Below the pieces are notes generated by a model, which ran no database searches, was not told where the DNA came from, and saw only the letters and a list, made by a program, of their open reading frames with translations. This document shows positions 55,641 through 64,000 of a stretch of 64,000 bases of DNA, piece by piece. Numbering within the stretch: the stretch's first letter is position 1; each line of letters starts with the position of its first letter. The translations under genes and the position numbers were made by a program. This DNA comes from Hyphomicrobium denitrificans ATCC 51888 (GTDB lineage Bacteria; Pseudomonadota; Alphaproteobacteria; Rhizobiales; Hyphomicrobiaceae), in the NCBI RefSeq assembly GCF_000143145.1, contig NC_014313.1:2790001-2854000 (forward strand), written 5' to 3'.

Positions 55641-56744
55641 TCACGCCGCGCCCTTCAGAAACTGCGCCAAGGCTGCGATGGCACGCTTGTTGTCGTCTTC
55701 CGAGCCGATGGTCATGCGCAACGCATTTGGGAAGCCGTAGGCGCCGACCTTGCGAACGATGACCCCTTGCGATTTCAGGTATTCGTCGGCGGCCGCCGCG
55801 GTTTTGACGGCGTCGTCCTTGAAATGGAACAGCACGAAGTTGGCGACGCTCGGCGTCACGTCGAAGCCGAGCTTCGTCAGCTCGTCCACGACCCAGGGCA
55901 GCCATTCGTCGTTGTGGCGCTTGGCAAGCTCCATGTGCTCGATATCTTCAATCGCCGCCGCGCCGCTGGCGATAGCCGGCGCCGACAGATTGAACGGTCC
56001 ACGGATGCGATTGAGCACGTCGGCGACATTCGCCGGGCAATAGGCCCAGCCGATGCGCAACGCCGCGAGACCATGAATTTTCGAGAACGTGCGCGTCATC
56101 ACCGTGTTCGTCGTGGTCGCGACAAGCTCGAGGCCCGCCTCGTAGTCGTTGCGGCTGACGTATTCGGCATAGGCGGCGTCGAGGACGAGCAGGATGTCGT
56201 CGCGAAGCCCGGCGCGCAGGCGGCGGACCTCGTCGATCGGAATGTACGTTCCGGTCGGGTTGTTCGGATTGGCGACGAACACGACACGCGTCCTTGGCGT
56301 GACGCGCTCGAGGATCGCATCGACGTCGGTCTTGAGACCGCGCTCGGGAGCGACGACCGGCGTCGCGCCGTTGGTCAGGATGGCGATGCGGTAAACGAGG
56401 AAGCCATGCTCGGTGTAGATCGCTTCATCGCCCGGGCCGAGGTAGCCGCGCGCGAGCAGACCCAGCAGTTCGTCGGAACCTGACCCGCAGACGATGCGCG
56501 TGGCGTCGAGCCCGTAGCGGCGTGCCAAGGCATTGCGCAACAGCGTCGCCTGACCGTCCGGGTATCGTTCAAGCTCGGAGGCGGCAGCCTGGAAAGCCGC
56601 GATGGCGTGCGGGCTCGGGCCGAGCGGCGTCTCGTTCGACGACAGCTTCGCCGGCTTGACGTTGCCCAGCGCCTTGCTCTCGCCAGGGACATAGGCCTCA
56701 ATGCTCAGAATGCCTGGGCGTGCAATGGGCGCCGTCGTTACCAT
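55641..56744 (-). CDS. hisC: Histidinol-phosphate aminotransferase
   Basis: PLP enzyme of histidine synthesis that often also transaminates aromatic precursors; 367 residues. The PLP lysine is Lys222 in [24 protein letters not shown] and [11 protein letters not shown] are substrate- and cofactor-site motifs of the HisC group. It is coupled to tyrA, so it may serve the last step of Phe and Tyr synthesis here; that is inferred from context. It is divergent from metX. Confidence 0.92.
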   Translation of the reverse strand: MVTTAPIARPGILSIEAYVPGESKALGNVKPAKLSSNETPLGPSPHAIAAFQAAASELERYPDGQATLLRNALARRYGLDATRIVCGSGSDELLGLLARGYLGPGDEAIYTEHGFLVYRIAILTNGATPVVAPERGLKTDVDAILERVTPRTRVVFVANPNNPTGTYIPIDEVRRLRAGLRDDILLVLDAAYAEYVSRNDYEAGLELVATTTNTVMTRTFSKIHGLAALRIGWAYCPANVADVLNRIRGPFNLSAPAIASGAAAIEDIEHMELAKRHNDEWLPWVVDELTKLGFDVTPSVANFVLFHFKDDAVKTAAAADEYLKSQGVIVRKVGAYGFPNALRMTIGSEDDNKRAIAALAQFLKGAA

Positions 56745-56819
56745 ATTCTTCTCAAGCTATTGTAGGGATTTGCCATTAGCGGGCGCATTGATAGGGTCTT
56801 CACCAGTTGAAATCAAAGT

Positions 56820-56835
56820 TTAAAGTTGACTTTAA
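56820..56835. promoter_or_regulatory. Perfect 16-base palindrome between hisC and metX
   Basis: TTAAAGT-TG-ACTTTAA is an exact dyad 55 bases before the metX start and about 75 bases from the hisC start. It has the size and place of a repressor operator acting on one or both divergent genes. The regulator is unknown. I could not fit a SAM riboswitch to this gap. Confidence 0.4.
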
Positions 56836-56890
56836 TGGCAGCAGGCATAGCAAGCCGCCACACCCTTAATCCCGGATTCCGGCCGACTCG

Positions 56891-58093
56891 ATGACCGCTG
56901 CCCAGTCTGACATTATTGCCTCCGTTGCGCGGCGACAGTCGGAGATTGACGCACCGTCGAGCCAGATCGCGCATTTCGACGTCAACGCGCCTCTGCATCT
57001 GGCCTGCCAGCAGGATCTGGCGCCGTTTTCGGTCGCCTATCAGACGTATGGGACCCTGAATGCGGCGAAATCGAACGCCATTCTCATCTGCCATGCGCTG
57101 ACCGCGGATCAGTACGTCGCGACGCAGCACCCGATCACCGGCAAGCCCGGTTGGTGGGACATCATGGTCGGCCCCGGCAAGCCGATCGACACCGAGCGGT
57201 TTTTCGTCATCTGCTCGAACGTGCTCGGCGGCTGCATGGGATCGACCGGGCCGGCTTCGATCAATCCGAAGACGGGTGCGCCGTATGGGATCGATTTTCC
57301 GGTCATCACCATCGGAGACATGGTGGAAGCGCAAGCGCGCCTGATCGACTACCTCGGCATCGACCAGCTTTTCGCCGTCGTTGGCGGCTCGATGGGCGGC
57401 ATGCAGGTCGTCGAGTGGGCGTCGCGGTTCAAGGATCGCGTATTCGCGGCGGTGCCGATCGCGACAACGGCGTGGCATTCCTCGCAGAACATCGCGTTCC
57501 ACGAAGTCGGGCGGCAGGCCGTGATGGCCGATCCCAACTGGCAGAGCGGCAACTATTACGCGACCGACAAGGTACCGAGGAACGGTCTCGCGGTGGCGCG
57601 CATGGCCGCGCACATCACGTACCTTTCGGAAGAGGCGCTGCACCGGAAGTTCGGCCGCAGCTTGCAGGACCGGTCGGAGAAGACGTTCTCGTTCAACGCT
57701 GACTTCCAGGTTGAAAGCTACCTGCGCCATCAGGGGTCGTCGTTCGTCGATCGCTTCGACGCGAACAGCTATCTCTACATCACGCGCGCGATGGATTACT
57801 TCGATTTGCGCGAGGGACGCGGCAGCGTGCTTGCCGACGCGTTTCGCGGGACGCAGACGCGGTTCTGCGTCGTGTCGTTCACGTCGGACTGGCTTTATCC
57901 GACGCGCGAAAGCCGACGCATCGTGCAGGCGCTCAACGCGGTTGCGGCGAACGTTTCGTTTGTCGAAATCGAAAGCGACAAGGGTCACGACGCGTTCCTT
58001 CTGGACGAGCCGACGTTTCACGCGACGGTTCGCGGATTTCTCAATGCGGCGGCGCTCAAGCACGGTCTTGGAACGGCGGGGAATGGGGCATGA
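56891..58093 (+). CDS. metX: Homoserine O-acetyltransferase
   Basis: Activates homoserine for methionine synthesis; 400 residues with an alpha/beta-hydrolase fold. The nucleophile is Ser167 in GGSMGGMQ, and the triad completes with Asp in TSDWLYP and His in KGHDAFLLD. Some MetX proteins use succinyl-CoA instead; the acyl choice is not settled here. The start is at [10 protein letters not shown]. Its stop overlaps metW by 4 bases. Confidence 0.93.
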   Translation: MTAAQSDIIASVARRQSEIDAPSSQIAHFDVNAPLHLACQQDLAPFSVAYQTYGTLNAAKSNAILICHALTADQYVATQHPITGKPGWWDIMVGPGKPIDTERFFVICSNVLGGCMGSTGPASINPKTGAPYGIDFPVITIGDMVEAQARLIDYLGIDQLFAVVGGSMGGMQVVEWASRFKDRVFAAVPIATTAWHSSQNIAFHEVGRQAVMADPNWQSGNYYATDKVPRNGLAVARMAAHITYLSEEALHRKFGRSLQDRSEKTFSFNADFQVESYLRHQGSSFVDRFDANSYLYITRAMDYFDLREGRGSVLADAFRGTQTRFCVVSFTSDWLYPTRESRRIVQALNAVAANVSFVEIESDKGHDAFLLDEPTFHATVRGFLNAAALKHGLGTAGNGA

Positions 58094-58743
58094 ACGCACC
58101 GGACCGCTCGCTCGCCAAGGCAAAATCTCCGCGCGTCGATCATGTGCTGATCGCCGAGATGGTCGAAGCCGGGGCACGCGTTCTCGATGTCGGCTGCGGT
58201 GACGGCGAACTGCTTCAGCTTCTGGCGGAGCGTCGCGGCGTCGACGGGCGTGGTGTCGAATTGCAGCGCGACAAGGTCAACCAGGCCGTTGCACGCGGGC
58301 TGTCGGTCATCCAGGGCGACGCCGATCGAGACCTCGACAATTATCCCGATCAGGCTTTCGATTACGCCATTCTTTCACTCACGATCCAGGCGACGCGGCA
58401 GCCGAAGACCGTGCTCGAAAATCTGCTGCGCATCGGGCGGCGCGCGATCGTGTCGTTTCCGAACTTCGGGCACTGGCGCGTGCGCACCGGGCTGTTGATC
58501 GGCGGCCGGATGCCGGTGACGGACAACCTGCCGGACCTCTGGTATCTGACGCCGAACGCGCATCTGTGCACGATCCGCGATTTCGCCGACCTTTGCGAAC
58601 GGGTCGACGCCACGGTCGAGCGCGCGGTCGCGTTCAACGATCATGACCGGCGGCTGCCGATCAAGTGGTCGCTGTCGATGCAGAATCTGTTCGGCGAGAA
58701 AGCCGTGTTCCTGCTGCACGGTCCGAAGCGATCGAAGATCTAA
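58090..58743 (+). CDS. metW: Methionine biosynthesis protein MetW
   Basis: 217-residue methyltransferase-fold protein that works with MetX in many proteobacteria. The SAM-site motif is [15 protein letters not shown] (about 32-46). The family-specific stretches are [27 protein letters not shown] and [16 protein letters not shown]. The ATGA overlap with metX indicates translational coupling. Confidence 0.94.
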   Translation: MNAPDRSLAKAKSPRVDHVLIAEMVEAGARVLDVGCGDGELLQLLAERRGVDGRGVELQRDKVNQAVARGLSVIQGDADRDLDNYPDQAFDYAILSLTIQATRQPKTVLENLLRIGRRAIVSFPNFGHWRVRTGLLIGGRMPVTDNLPDLWYLTPNAHLCTIRDFADLCERVDATVERAVAFNDHDRRLPIKWSLSMQNLFGEKAVFLLHGPKRSKI

Positions 58744-58757
58744 TCGTAAATGCCCTG

Positions 58758-58777
58758 ATGGCCGCCTCAACGGCCAT
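58758..58777. terminator. Hairpin between convergent metW and methyltransferase genes
   Basis: ATGGCCG and CGGCCAT pair around a 6-base loop, 14 bases after the metW stop. The arm matches the hairpins at 14225-14248 and 63149-63172. There is no T-run, so a bidirectional terminator is only likely from position. Confidence 0.4.
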
Positions 58778-58805
58778 GACGAAAGCAGACTATTGCAGAG
58801 GGTTT

Positions 58806-59543
58806 CTAGTGGCGGCGGACGCCGGCTGGCCTGGTTGTATTGACGGGCTTCAAGACCGACTTCGCGGGAATCGCTTTCACGCCGCCGCTAATCGGCGCCA
58901 TGATTTCCTTATGCGCTTCGACGATGATGACGCCTGCGACGCCGACCGACATGCTCGATCCCATGCGTTCGAGTGTCGGCGCCATGCGCAGCATCAGACG
59001 ATTGCTGAGCGGCGGAAAATAAAGCGCTTCTCCCCATCGATCGGGCGCGAACAGCGCGTCGGTCAATTGCGTTTCGAGCTGGCCTCGGCTGAACGGCAGC
59101 CCGTATCCGAATGGCGTCGCGTCGATGCGCGACCAAAGCCCACGACGATTGGGAACAACGATGAGCATGCTCCCGCTCGGCTTCAGCACGCGCCACATCT
59201 CGCGCAGCAGCGGACCAGTGCGCTCTGCTTGTTCAAGACAATGGATCGCAAGCAGACGGTCAATGGAATTGTCCGGCAACGGCCATTGCGCTTCGCTGAC
59301 GAGAACGGAGTGACATTGGCCCGAATGCGGCCACACGAGCGCGCCCTGTCGTTCCGGCATCAGACAGGCGAGCCGCGCCGCCTCGGTCCGGAAAGCTCCG
59401 AGAAACGGCGACGCAAAGCCCGCACCCGCAACGCTCAGACCGTCGAGATTCTTCCAGCGCTTCCGGATGACGAGCGACAGCTGGCGGCGCGCGAGCCTGC
59501 CGAGCGGCGAGCGATAAAAATCTCTCAGGTTTGTCGCATCCAT
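58806..59543 (-). CDS. Class I SAM-dependent methyltransferase-domain protein
   Basis: 245 residues from the chosen start (MDATNLRDFYR). The middle fits a methyltransferase core: GLSVAGAGFASPFL replaces the usual glycine-rich loop, then NSIDRLLAIHCLEQAER and LREMWRVLKPSGSMLIVVPNRRG, typical of the Methyltransf_11 type. The unusual loop makes SAM binding less certain. It is divergent from gloB, a gene pair often seen in this order of bacteria. Substrate is unknown. Confidence 0.78.
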   Translation of the reverse strand: MDATNLRDFYRSPLGRLARRQLSLVIRKRWKNLDGLSVAGAGFASPFLGAFRTEAARLACLMPERQGALVWPHSGQCHSVLVSEAQWPLPDNSIDRLLAIHCLEQAERTGPLLREMWRVLKPSGSMLIVVPNRRGLWSRIDATPFGYGLPFSRGQLETQLTDALFAPDRWGEALYFPPLSNRLMLRMAPTLERMGSSMSVGVAGVIIVEAHKEIMAPISGGVKAIPAKSVLKPVNTTRPAGVRRH

Positions 59544-59696
59544 CGGCATACGTCTTAACGGCCGCGCTTATCCAATGCTGACCACGTCGAACCAATCGGT
59601 TCGGCCATGTCGGGCTTCGGAATACATACTTAGGGAGAACCGCTGCATCGTTCCGTTTCGTTTGACATGAGCGTTGAGCCCTACCAGACTCTCGGC

Positions 59697-60467
59697 ATGG
59701 CAACCTTCGAAATCGTCCTTTTACCTTGCCTCGCGGATAACTATTGCGTGCTGCTGCACGATCCGGTTTCTGGCGAGACGGCAGCGATCGACGCGCCGCA
59801 GGCCGCGACTATCAAAGCGGCTCTCGACGCGCGCAATTGGCGGCTCAATCATCTGTTCATCACGCATCATCATACCGATCACACGGCGGGAATTGCTGAA
59901 CTCAAGGGCCATTATGGCGCAAGCGTCACAGGACCGGAAGCCGAAGCAGAGCGGATTCCCGGGCTGACGCGCGGCGTCACCGAGGCGACGCAGCTGGAAT
60001 TCGCGGGCCATCCCATTCGCGTGCTCGAGACGCCCGGCCACACGCTCGGCCACGTCACCTTCCATCTGCCCGACGATGGGCTGGTCTTTACGGGCGATAC
60101 GTTGTTTTCGCTCGGATGCGGCCGCATCTTCGAAGGCGACCCGCAGATGATGTGGAATTCAGTCTCGAAGATCGCCGCGCTTCCAGGCGATACGCGCATT
60201 TATTGCGGCCACGAATATACGCTCGGAAACGCCCGTTTCGCGATGAATGTCGAGCTGGAGAACGCCGCGCTCAAGGCCCGCGTCGCGGATGTGGAAGCGG
60301 CGCGCACGGCCGGAGAGGCGACGATCCCGACGACGATCGATCTGGAAAAAGCGACGAACCCATTTCTGCGGCCGGGATCGCGCATGATCCGCGCGCGGCT
60401 TGGCCTGGATGGCGCACCCGATTGGGAGGTCTTCGCGCGGCTGCGGCAGCTGAAGAACAAAGCGTAG
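59697..60467 (+). CDS. gloB: Hydroxyacylglutathione hydrolase (glyoxalase II)
   Basis: Hydrolyses S-D-lactoylglutathione in methylglyoxal detoxification; 256 residues. The metallo-beta-lactamase motif THHHTDH (56-62) supplies His57, His59, Asp61 and His62. ETPGHTLGHV and YCGHEYTLGN complete the metal site, and the C-terminal NPFLR glutathione-site motif is present. The start is at MATFEIVLLP; an upstream ATG at 59667 adds 10 residues. Confidence 0.95.
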   Translation: MATFEIVLLPCLADNYCVLLHDPVSGETAAIDAPQAATIKAALDARNWRLNHLFITHHHTDHTAGIAELKGHYGASVTGPEAEAERIPGLTRGVTEATQLEFAGHPIRVLETPGHTLGHVTFHLPDDGLVFTGDTLFSLGCGRIFEGDPQMMWNSVSKIAALPGDTRIYCGHEYTLGNARFAMNVELENAALKARVADVEAARTAGEATIPTTIDLEKATNPFLRPGSRMIRARLGLDGAPDWEVFARLRQLKNKA

Positions 60468-60487
60468 CAGCGAAATCGAGAAGCCGG

Positions 60488-60922
60488 ATGCAGCGCGATC
60501 TTTCCGCCGACGACGTCATCGAACTACTGGGGCTTACTCCGCATCCGGAGGGTGGCCATTTTCGCGAGACGTTCCGCGACGACATGCAGACTGACGAGCG
60601 TTCCGCCTCGACGGCGATCTATTTTCTGCTGAAGGCGGGCGAGCAATCGCATTGGCACGCCGTCGATGCCGCCGAGGGGTGGCACTACTACGCCGGCGCG
60701 CCGCTGCTGCTGGAACTTTCACCTGCCGGAGGGCCGATCACCGCCGTTCGGCTCGGATCGGATCTCGCGGCCGGGGAGCGTCCGCAGGCTGTGGTTCCGA
60801 AGGATTTCTGGCAGCGGGCGCGCAGTCTCGGGCCCTGGACGCTGGTCGGCTGCACGGTGGCGCCGGGATTCGATTTCGCCGGTTTCAAACTGGCGGCGGC
60901 GGACTTCTCCCCGCTCGATTGA
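60488..60922 (+). CDS. DUF985 cupin-domain protein
   Basis: 144-residue cupin. It contains the family start DVIELLGLTPHPEGGHFRET, then SHWHAVDAAEGWHYYAG with His and Glu candidates for a metal site, and ends VAPGFDFAGFKLA. Function is unknown. It starts 20 bases after gloB and is probably co-transcribed. Confidence 0.9.
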   Translation: MQRDLSADDVIELLGLTPHPEGGHFRETFRDDMQTDERSASTAIYFLLKAGEQSHWHAVDAAEGWHYYAGAPLLLELSPAGGPITAVRLGSDLAAGERPQAVVPKDFWQRARSLGPWTLVGCTVAPGFDFAGFKLAAADFSPLD

Positions 60923-61132
60923 GCGGCGAAGCTGCAACAGATCAAAGCCTTTCGATGGCCATCCACACGTCGTCCCCAGAGTCGTTTGACGAGGGCGTGG
61001 CGTATCCTCAGTCCATCCACGGCTTATTTGTCTCTTTGGATAGCGGCTTAGCTGGCGCTTCTTGCTGGCGGCCCGAGACTCGTCAACAGTGTGCCTCGAA
61101 TCACGTTCCGATTCACACGGGGGTTGTAGTCC

Positions 61133-63103
61133 ATGAAACGCGAGTCCTCAGGACCCGTCCTAACAACGGTGTTTGTCGATTACGACAACGTCTATCTTTC
61201 TCTGAAGCGCAAAAACGAAGATGCCGCGAAGCGCTTCGCGAAAGACAGCAGCATCTGGCTGCAGGGCATCGCGTCGGGAGAGCTGATTACATCCAAGACT
61301 TCGCTGCCCGTACCGACGGAACGGCGCATTGTCATGAGCCGATGCTACGGAAATTCGCAGCCGCGCCGGAACGCGCACGACAATTCGACGGACATGTGTT
61401 CGTTTCCGTTTATCCGGCACCATTTCCAGCGCTCGGGCTTCGAGGTCATCGACTGCCCGCCGCTGACGCAGCAATTGAAGAACTCGGCAGACATCCGCAT
61501 TGTCATGGATGTCAGCGATATCCTGAACCATCCGACGTTCTTCGATGAGTTCATCATTCTGTCGGGCGACGCCGACTTCACGCCGGTGCTGCACCGGCTT
61601 CGGGCGCATGCGCGCCGCACCGTCGTTTATGCCAACGATCATACGGCGCTTCCCTACACGGCTATCAGCGACGGCGAGATCAAGGAATCCGATCTGCTGG
61701 CGCTCCTGACGAACAGCCGCGCGATCGCAGGCGAAACTCCGCGTGAAATCACGGCTACCGTGCCGGTGATCGACGTCGAGGCGGCGCGCAAGGCGATCCT
61801 GGCGGAAGTCGTCGACTTCGTGCGTAGCGCACCGCAGGCGGTGCCGCTCGAAACGCTCGCCGACCGTTCCGTGCGCGTCATCGGACGCGACAAGACCGTC
61901 GGAACGAACTGGGGCGGATACGGCTCGTTCCGCGATCTGTTGCTCGCGGATCTTCCCGAGGACATCCATCTCAGCGATACGCCGCCCTACACCGTGTTCG
62001 ATGCGAACCGGCATATTTCCGCCGCCGGATTGATCGCGCCGCAGCTCTCAGCGCCGACACCCGAACCTCGGAGCCGCGAAATCTCGGCAGAGATTTCGGC
62101 CGCAGAAGCGAAAGCGATCGCTCGCCCGTCAACGCCGAACATCCCGAAGCCTGTGCAGCAATCGACGCCGTTGCAGCAACTGCCGCAGCAGCAGCCGACC
62201 GCTTTCCAAGCGGCTCCGCAGCAGCGCTATGCAGCACCCGCAAGCTCGGCTCCGGTGCCACCCGCGCCGCCGCTGCCGCCGTCGCGCGGTCCTGAAATTT
62301 CTCAGGCGGCGACGCCGATGGCTCGTCAGCCGCTTGGCCAGCAGCGGCCGTCGGCTCCGCCGCCAGGACAACCCTCCGGCTATCAGCCCGAGCGTGCCCG
62401 CGAACCGCAACGCCCAGCGGCATCGCAGACGCCGCCGCCTCCGATGTCCGGGGCACCGCGCAGCGGTGAGCAGGCGACGCAGATCCAGCAGTCGATCGCG
62501 CGCATTCACGAGGCTTGCCAGGCCCCGGCGCTGGCACCGGCGGAGTATCGCGTGCTGTTCGACGTCATGGCGCAGGAAGTTACAGCTAACGGACTTCAGG
62601 GCGCGCAGACGCTCGTCAACATCACCCAGCGGGCGCGCGAGTTCGGCCTCGACGTCAAGCGCGACGACCTGCGCTTCATCTACGACGTCGTCAGCGAGAG
62701 CGATCCGTGGTTCGAGCAGGGAACGAGCGCGACGTTGTTCGCGAGCCGCTTCCGCAATTTCGTCGTTGCGCGCTGCCGGAGTCAGGGCTTGAGCCTTTCG
62801 GCTGACGAACTCGATCTCGTCGAAGCGTGGTTCTCGGCGCCGCAGCCGCCGGCCGCGTCTCGCGCGTTGCCGTACGGCGGCCGTGGGACACAGGCTCAGG
62901 CTCAGGCTCAGGCTCCGTCCGCCCCGGCGCCGAAGCCGCATGCTCCGGCACAGACCTCCGGCGAGCAATGGTGGAGCCTCGAAGAGGGCCGCCAGCACAT
63001 CGTCGAGCAGCGGGATGCGGAGCAGAAGGGGCTCAACCCCTATACGCAGAACCAGAACGAAGAAGAATTTCCGCGCATCGTGAGATCGCGCTTCCGGGGC
63101 TAG
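61133..63103 (+). CDS. NYN-domain (LabA/DUF88-like) protein with LOTUS-like domain
   Basis: 656 residues. A PIN-like NYN nuclease domain comes first (about 8-195), with acidic residues in VDYDNVY (Asp16, Asp18), SADIRIVMD (Asp120, Asp126) and SGDADF (Asp146, Asp148). A predicted winged-helix region (about 214-290: AILAEVVDFVRSAP to GGYGSFRDLLL) looks like an OST-HTH/LOTUS domain. A Pro/Gln-rich linker of about 165 residues leads to a second folded region (about 455-575) that I cannot name, then a short QA repeat and a tail. Role is probably RNA-related; the target is unknown. Confidence 0.82.
   Translation: MKRESSGPVLTTVFVDYDNVYLSLKRKNEDAAKRFAKDSSIWLQGIASGELITSKTSLPVPTERRIVMSRCYGNSQPRRNAHDNSTDMCSFPFIRHHFQRSGFEVIDCPPLTQQLKNSADIRIVMDVSDILNHPTFFDEFIILSGDADFTPVLHRLRAHARRTVVYANDHTALPYTAISDGEIKESDLLALLTNSRAIAGETPREITATVPVIDVEAARKAILAEVVDFVRSAPQAVPLETLADRSVRVIGRDKTVGTNWGGYGSFRDLLLADLPEDIHLSDTPPYTVFDANRHISAAGLIAPQLSAPTPEPRSREISAEISAAEAKAIARPSTPNIPKPVQQSTPLQQLPQQQPTAFQAAPQQRYAAPASSAPVPPAPPLPPSRGPEISQAATPMARQPLGQQRPSAPPPGQPSGYQPERAREPQRPAASQTPPPPMSGAPRSGEQATQIQQSIARIHEACQAPALAPAEYRVLFDVMAQEVTANGLQGAQTLVNITQRAREFGLDVKRDDLRFIYDVVSESDPWFEQGTSATLFASRFRNFVVARCRSQGLSLSADELDLVEAWFSAPQPPAASRALPYGGRGTQAQAQAQAPSAPAPKPHAPAQTSGEQWWSLEEGRQHIVEQRDAEQKGLNPYTQNQNEEEFPRIVRSRFRG
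62887..62912 (+). repeat. Short tandem CAGGCT repeat within the NYN gene
   Basis: About four 6-base CAGGCT units encode Gln-Ala repeats in the linker before the C-terminal tail. The number of units may vary between strains by replication slippage without breaking the frame. Confidence 0.7.
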
Positions 63104-63143
63104 AGGAGCGCTTCGCTCAACTCGCCCGTCGAAATGCAGACAT

Positions 63144-63174
63144 AAAAAATGGCCGCCTCGAAAGGCGGCCATTT
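63144..63174. terminator. Bidirectional terminator between the NYN gene and phaB
   Basis: AAAAATGGCCGCCT pairs with AGGCGGCCATTTT around CGAA, giving a long GC-rich stem with an A-run on the left and a T-run on the right. It serves both convergent genes. Confidence 0.85.
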
Positions 63175-63201
63175 TAATTTAGTGCTCAGCGACGCGGACG
63201 A

Positions 63202-63927
63202 TCAGGCGAAGTACTGACCGCCGTTGGCCGAGAGCGTCGAACCGGTGATGAAGCCCGCTTCGTCGGACGCGAGGAACACGACAGCGCGTGCGATCTCGTT
63301 CGGCTCACCGAGGCGGCCGACGGGGATCTGCGGAAGGATCGCCTTGTCGAGCACGTCCTGCGGGATCGCCTTGACCATCTCGGTTGCGATGTAGCCAGGG
63401 CAGATCACGTTGACGGTGATGCCGGCGCGTGCGCCTTCCTGGGCCAGCGCCTTCGTGAAGCCGATGTCGCCCGCCTTCGATGCGGAATAGTTGACCTGGC
63501 CCATCTGGCCCTTCTGGCCGTTGATGGACGAAATGTTGATGACGCGGCCGAACTTGCGCGAGCGCATGCCTTCCCAGACCTGGCGCGTGACGTTGAACAG
63601 GCCATTGAGGTTCGTGCCGATGACTTCGTCCCACTGCTGCTTAGTCATCTTGTGGAACATCGTATCGCGCGTGATGCCGGCGTTGTTGACGAGCACCTCG
63701 ATGGGTCCGAGATCCTTTTCGATCTGCTTGACCGCTTTTTCCGTCGTTTCGTAGTTGCCGACGTCGAACTTGTAGACGGGGATGCCGGTCTCGGCCTGGA
63801 AAGCCTGAGCCGCAGCGTCGTTTCCTGCGTAGCTTGCCGCGACCCGATAGCCGCTATTCTTCAAGGCGATCGAGATCGCGTGCCCAATGCCGCGCGTGCC
63901 TCCGGTGACGAGGGCGACCCTTGCCAT
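63202..63927 (-). CDS. phaB: Acetoacetyl-CoA reductase
   Basis: NADPH-dependent reductase that makes (R)-3-hydroxybutyryl-CoA for polyhydroxybutyrate; 241 residues. The cofactor motif is TGGTRGIGHAI (about 8-18). The catalytic Ser is in NISSINGQKGQMGQ, and Tyr-Lys is in YSASKAG. GQKGQMGQVNYSASK is distinctive of PhaB over FabG. The hairpin at the window's right end suggests another minus-strand gene just upstream, often phaA, but that lies outside the window. Confidence 0.93.
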   Translation of the reverse strand: MARVALVTGGTRGIGHAISIALKNSGYRVAASYAGNDAAAQAFQAETGIPVYKFDVGNYETTEKAVKQIEKDLGPIEVLVNNAGITRDTMFHKMTKQQWDEVIGTNLNGLFNVTRQVWEGMRSRKFGRVINISSINGQKGQMGQVNYSASKAGDIGFTKALAQEGARAGITVNVICPGYIATEMVKAIPQDVLDKAILPQIPVGRLGEPNEIARAVVFLASDEAGFITGSTLSANGGQYFA

Positions 63928-63971
63928 ACTTTTTCTCCCTGGATTTTTTGTATCGGATGACTGTGAGAAGA

Positions 63972-64000
63972 CGCGGCCGGATCATAGCGATCCGGCCGCG
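63972..64000 (-). terminator. Perfect 12-base hairpin upstream of phaB
   Basis: CGCGGCCGGATC and GATCCGGCCGCG flank a 5-base loop and run to the window edge. It probably ends the transcript of the gene upstream of phaB, or attenuates read-through into phaB. Confidence 0.55.

Noticed and set aside
56745..56890. SAM-II riboswitch upstream of metX
   Set aside because: I could not find the expected conserved bases or pseudoknot arms; only an isolated palindrome is clear.
62887..62912. CAGGCT repeats as a CRISPR or mobile-element signal
   Set aside because: They are a 6-base in-frame repeat coding for Gln-Ala within a gene, with no spacers.

Overview
The window reads as a chromosomal segment of a high-GC alphaproteobacterium of the order Hyphomicrobiales (Rhizobiales), perhaps Hyphomicrobium-like. 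This is inferred from protein style and gene order: ffs-dnaX-ybaB-recR, kdsB-pheA divergent from a CycM-type cytochrome, cpdR-hpt divergent from ftsEX, and tyrA-hisC divergent from metX-metW. Almost all sequence is coding. I found no tRNA or rRNA gene, insertion sequence, prophage or CRISPR array.

Layout. 1-8.2 kb: a patatin-like lipase running off the left edge, the Mg2+ channel MgtE, an RND efflux pair and folE. 8.2-16.7 kb, minus strand: truA, a small secreted protein, fmt, def, a sugar-nucleotide epimerase-like protein, a MATE exporter, recR, ybaB and dnaX, led by the small SRP RNA gene with a recognisable promoter. 17-19.5 kb, minus strand: an SDR oxidoreductase, pheA and kdsB. 19.7-30.2 kb, plus strand: a membrane-anchored cytochrome c, a Yej-type peptide ABC importer with two successive binding proteins, and an OmpA-family envelope protein with a long disordered region. 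30.2-36 kb: a DUF4166 reductase-like protein, a secreted staphylococcal-nuclease homologue, a secreted pentapeptide-repeat protein and an AsmA protein.

36-47.5 kb: a SpeD (AdoMet decarboxylase) homologue that lacks the residue converted to the pyruvoyl cofactor, a DUF1801 protein, a 14-TM MFS exporter, a family I CoA-transferase, a diheme TsdA-like cytochrome, an Mrp ATPase with the three-domain layout of plant HCF101, molybdenum cofactor genes (mobA, mobB, moaA), CpdR and hpt. 47.5-54.7 kb: ftsEX, a DUF218 protein, plsC, a guanidinium-exporter-type SMR gene preceded by a two-hairpin guanidine-II (mini-ykkC) riboswitch, a B12-dependent ribonucleotide reductase and a 142-residue protein of unknown function. 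54.7-64 kb: tyrA, hisC, metX, metW, a methyltransferase, gloB, a DUF985 cupin, a NYN-domain protein with a LOTUS-like domain, and phaB.

Most genes are housekeeping: translation start and deformylation, DNA repair, SRP, division, Phe/Tyr/His/Met synthesis, Moco and PHB. The best candidates for undescribed biology are the SpeD-like pseudoenzyme with its own promoter-like region, the NYN/LOTUS protein with an unassigned conserved C-terminal domain, and the 142-residue orphan. The guanidine-II riboswitch is the clearest regulatory element. All family calls come from reading motifs; no database search was run.
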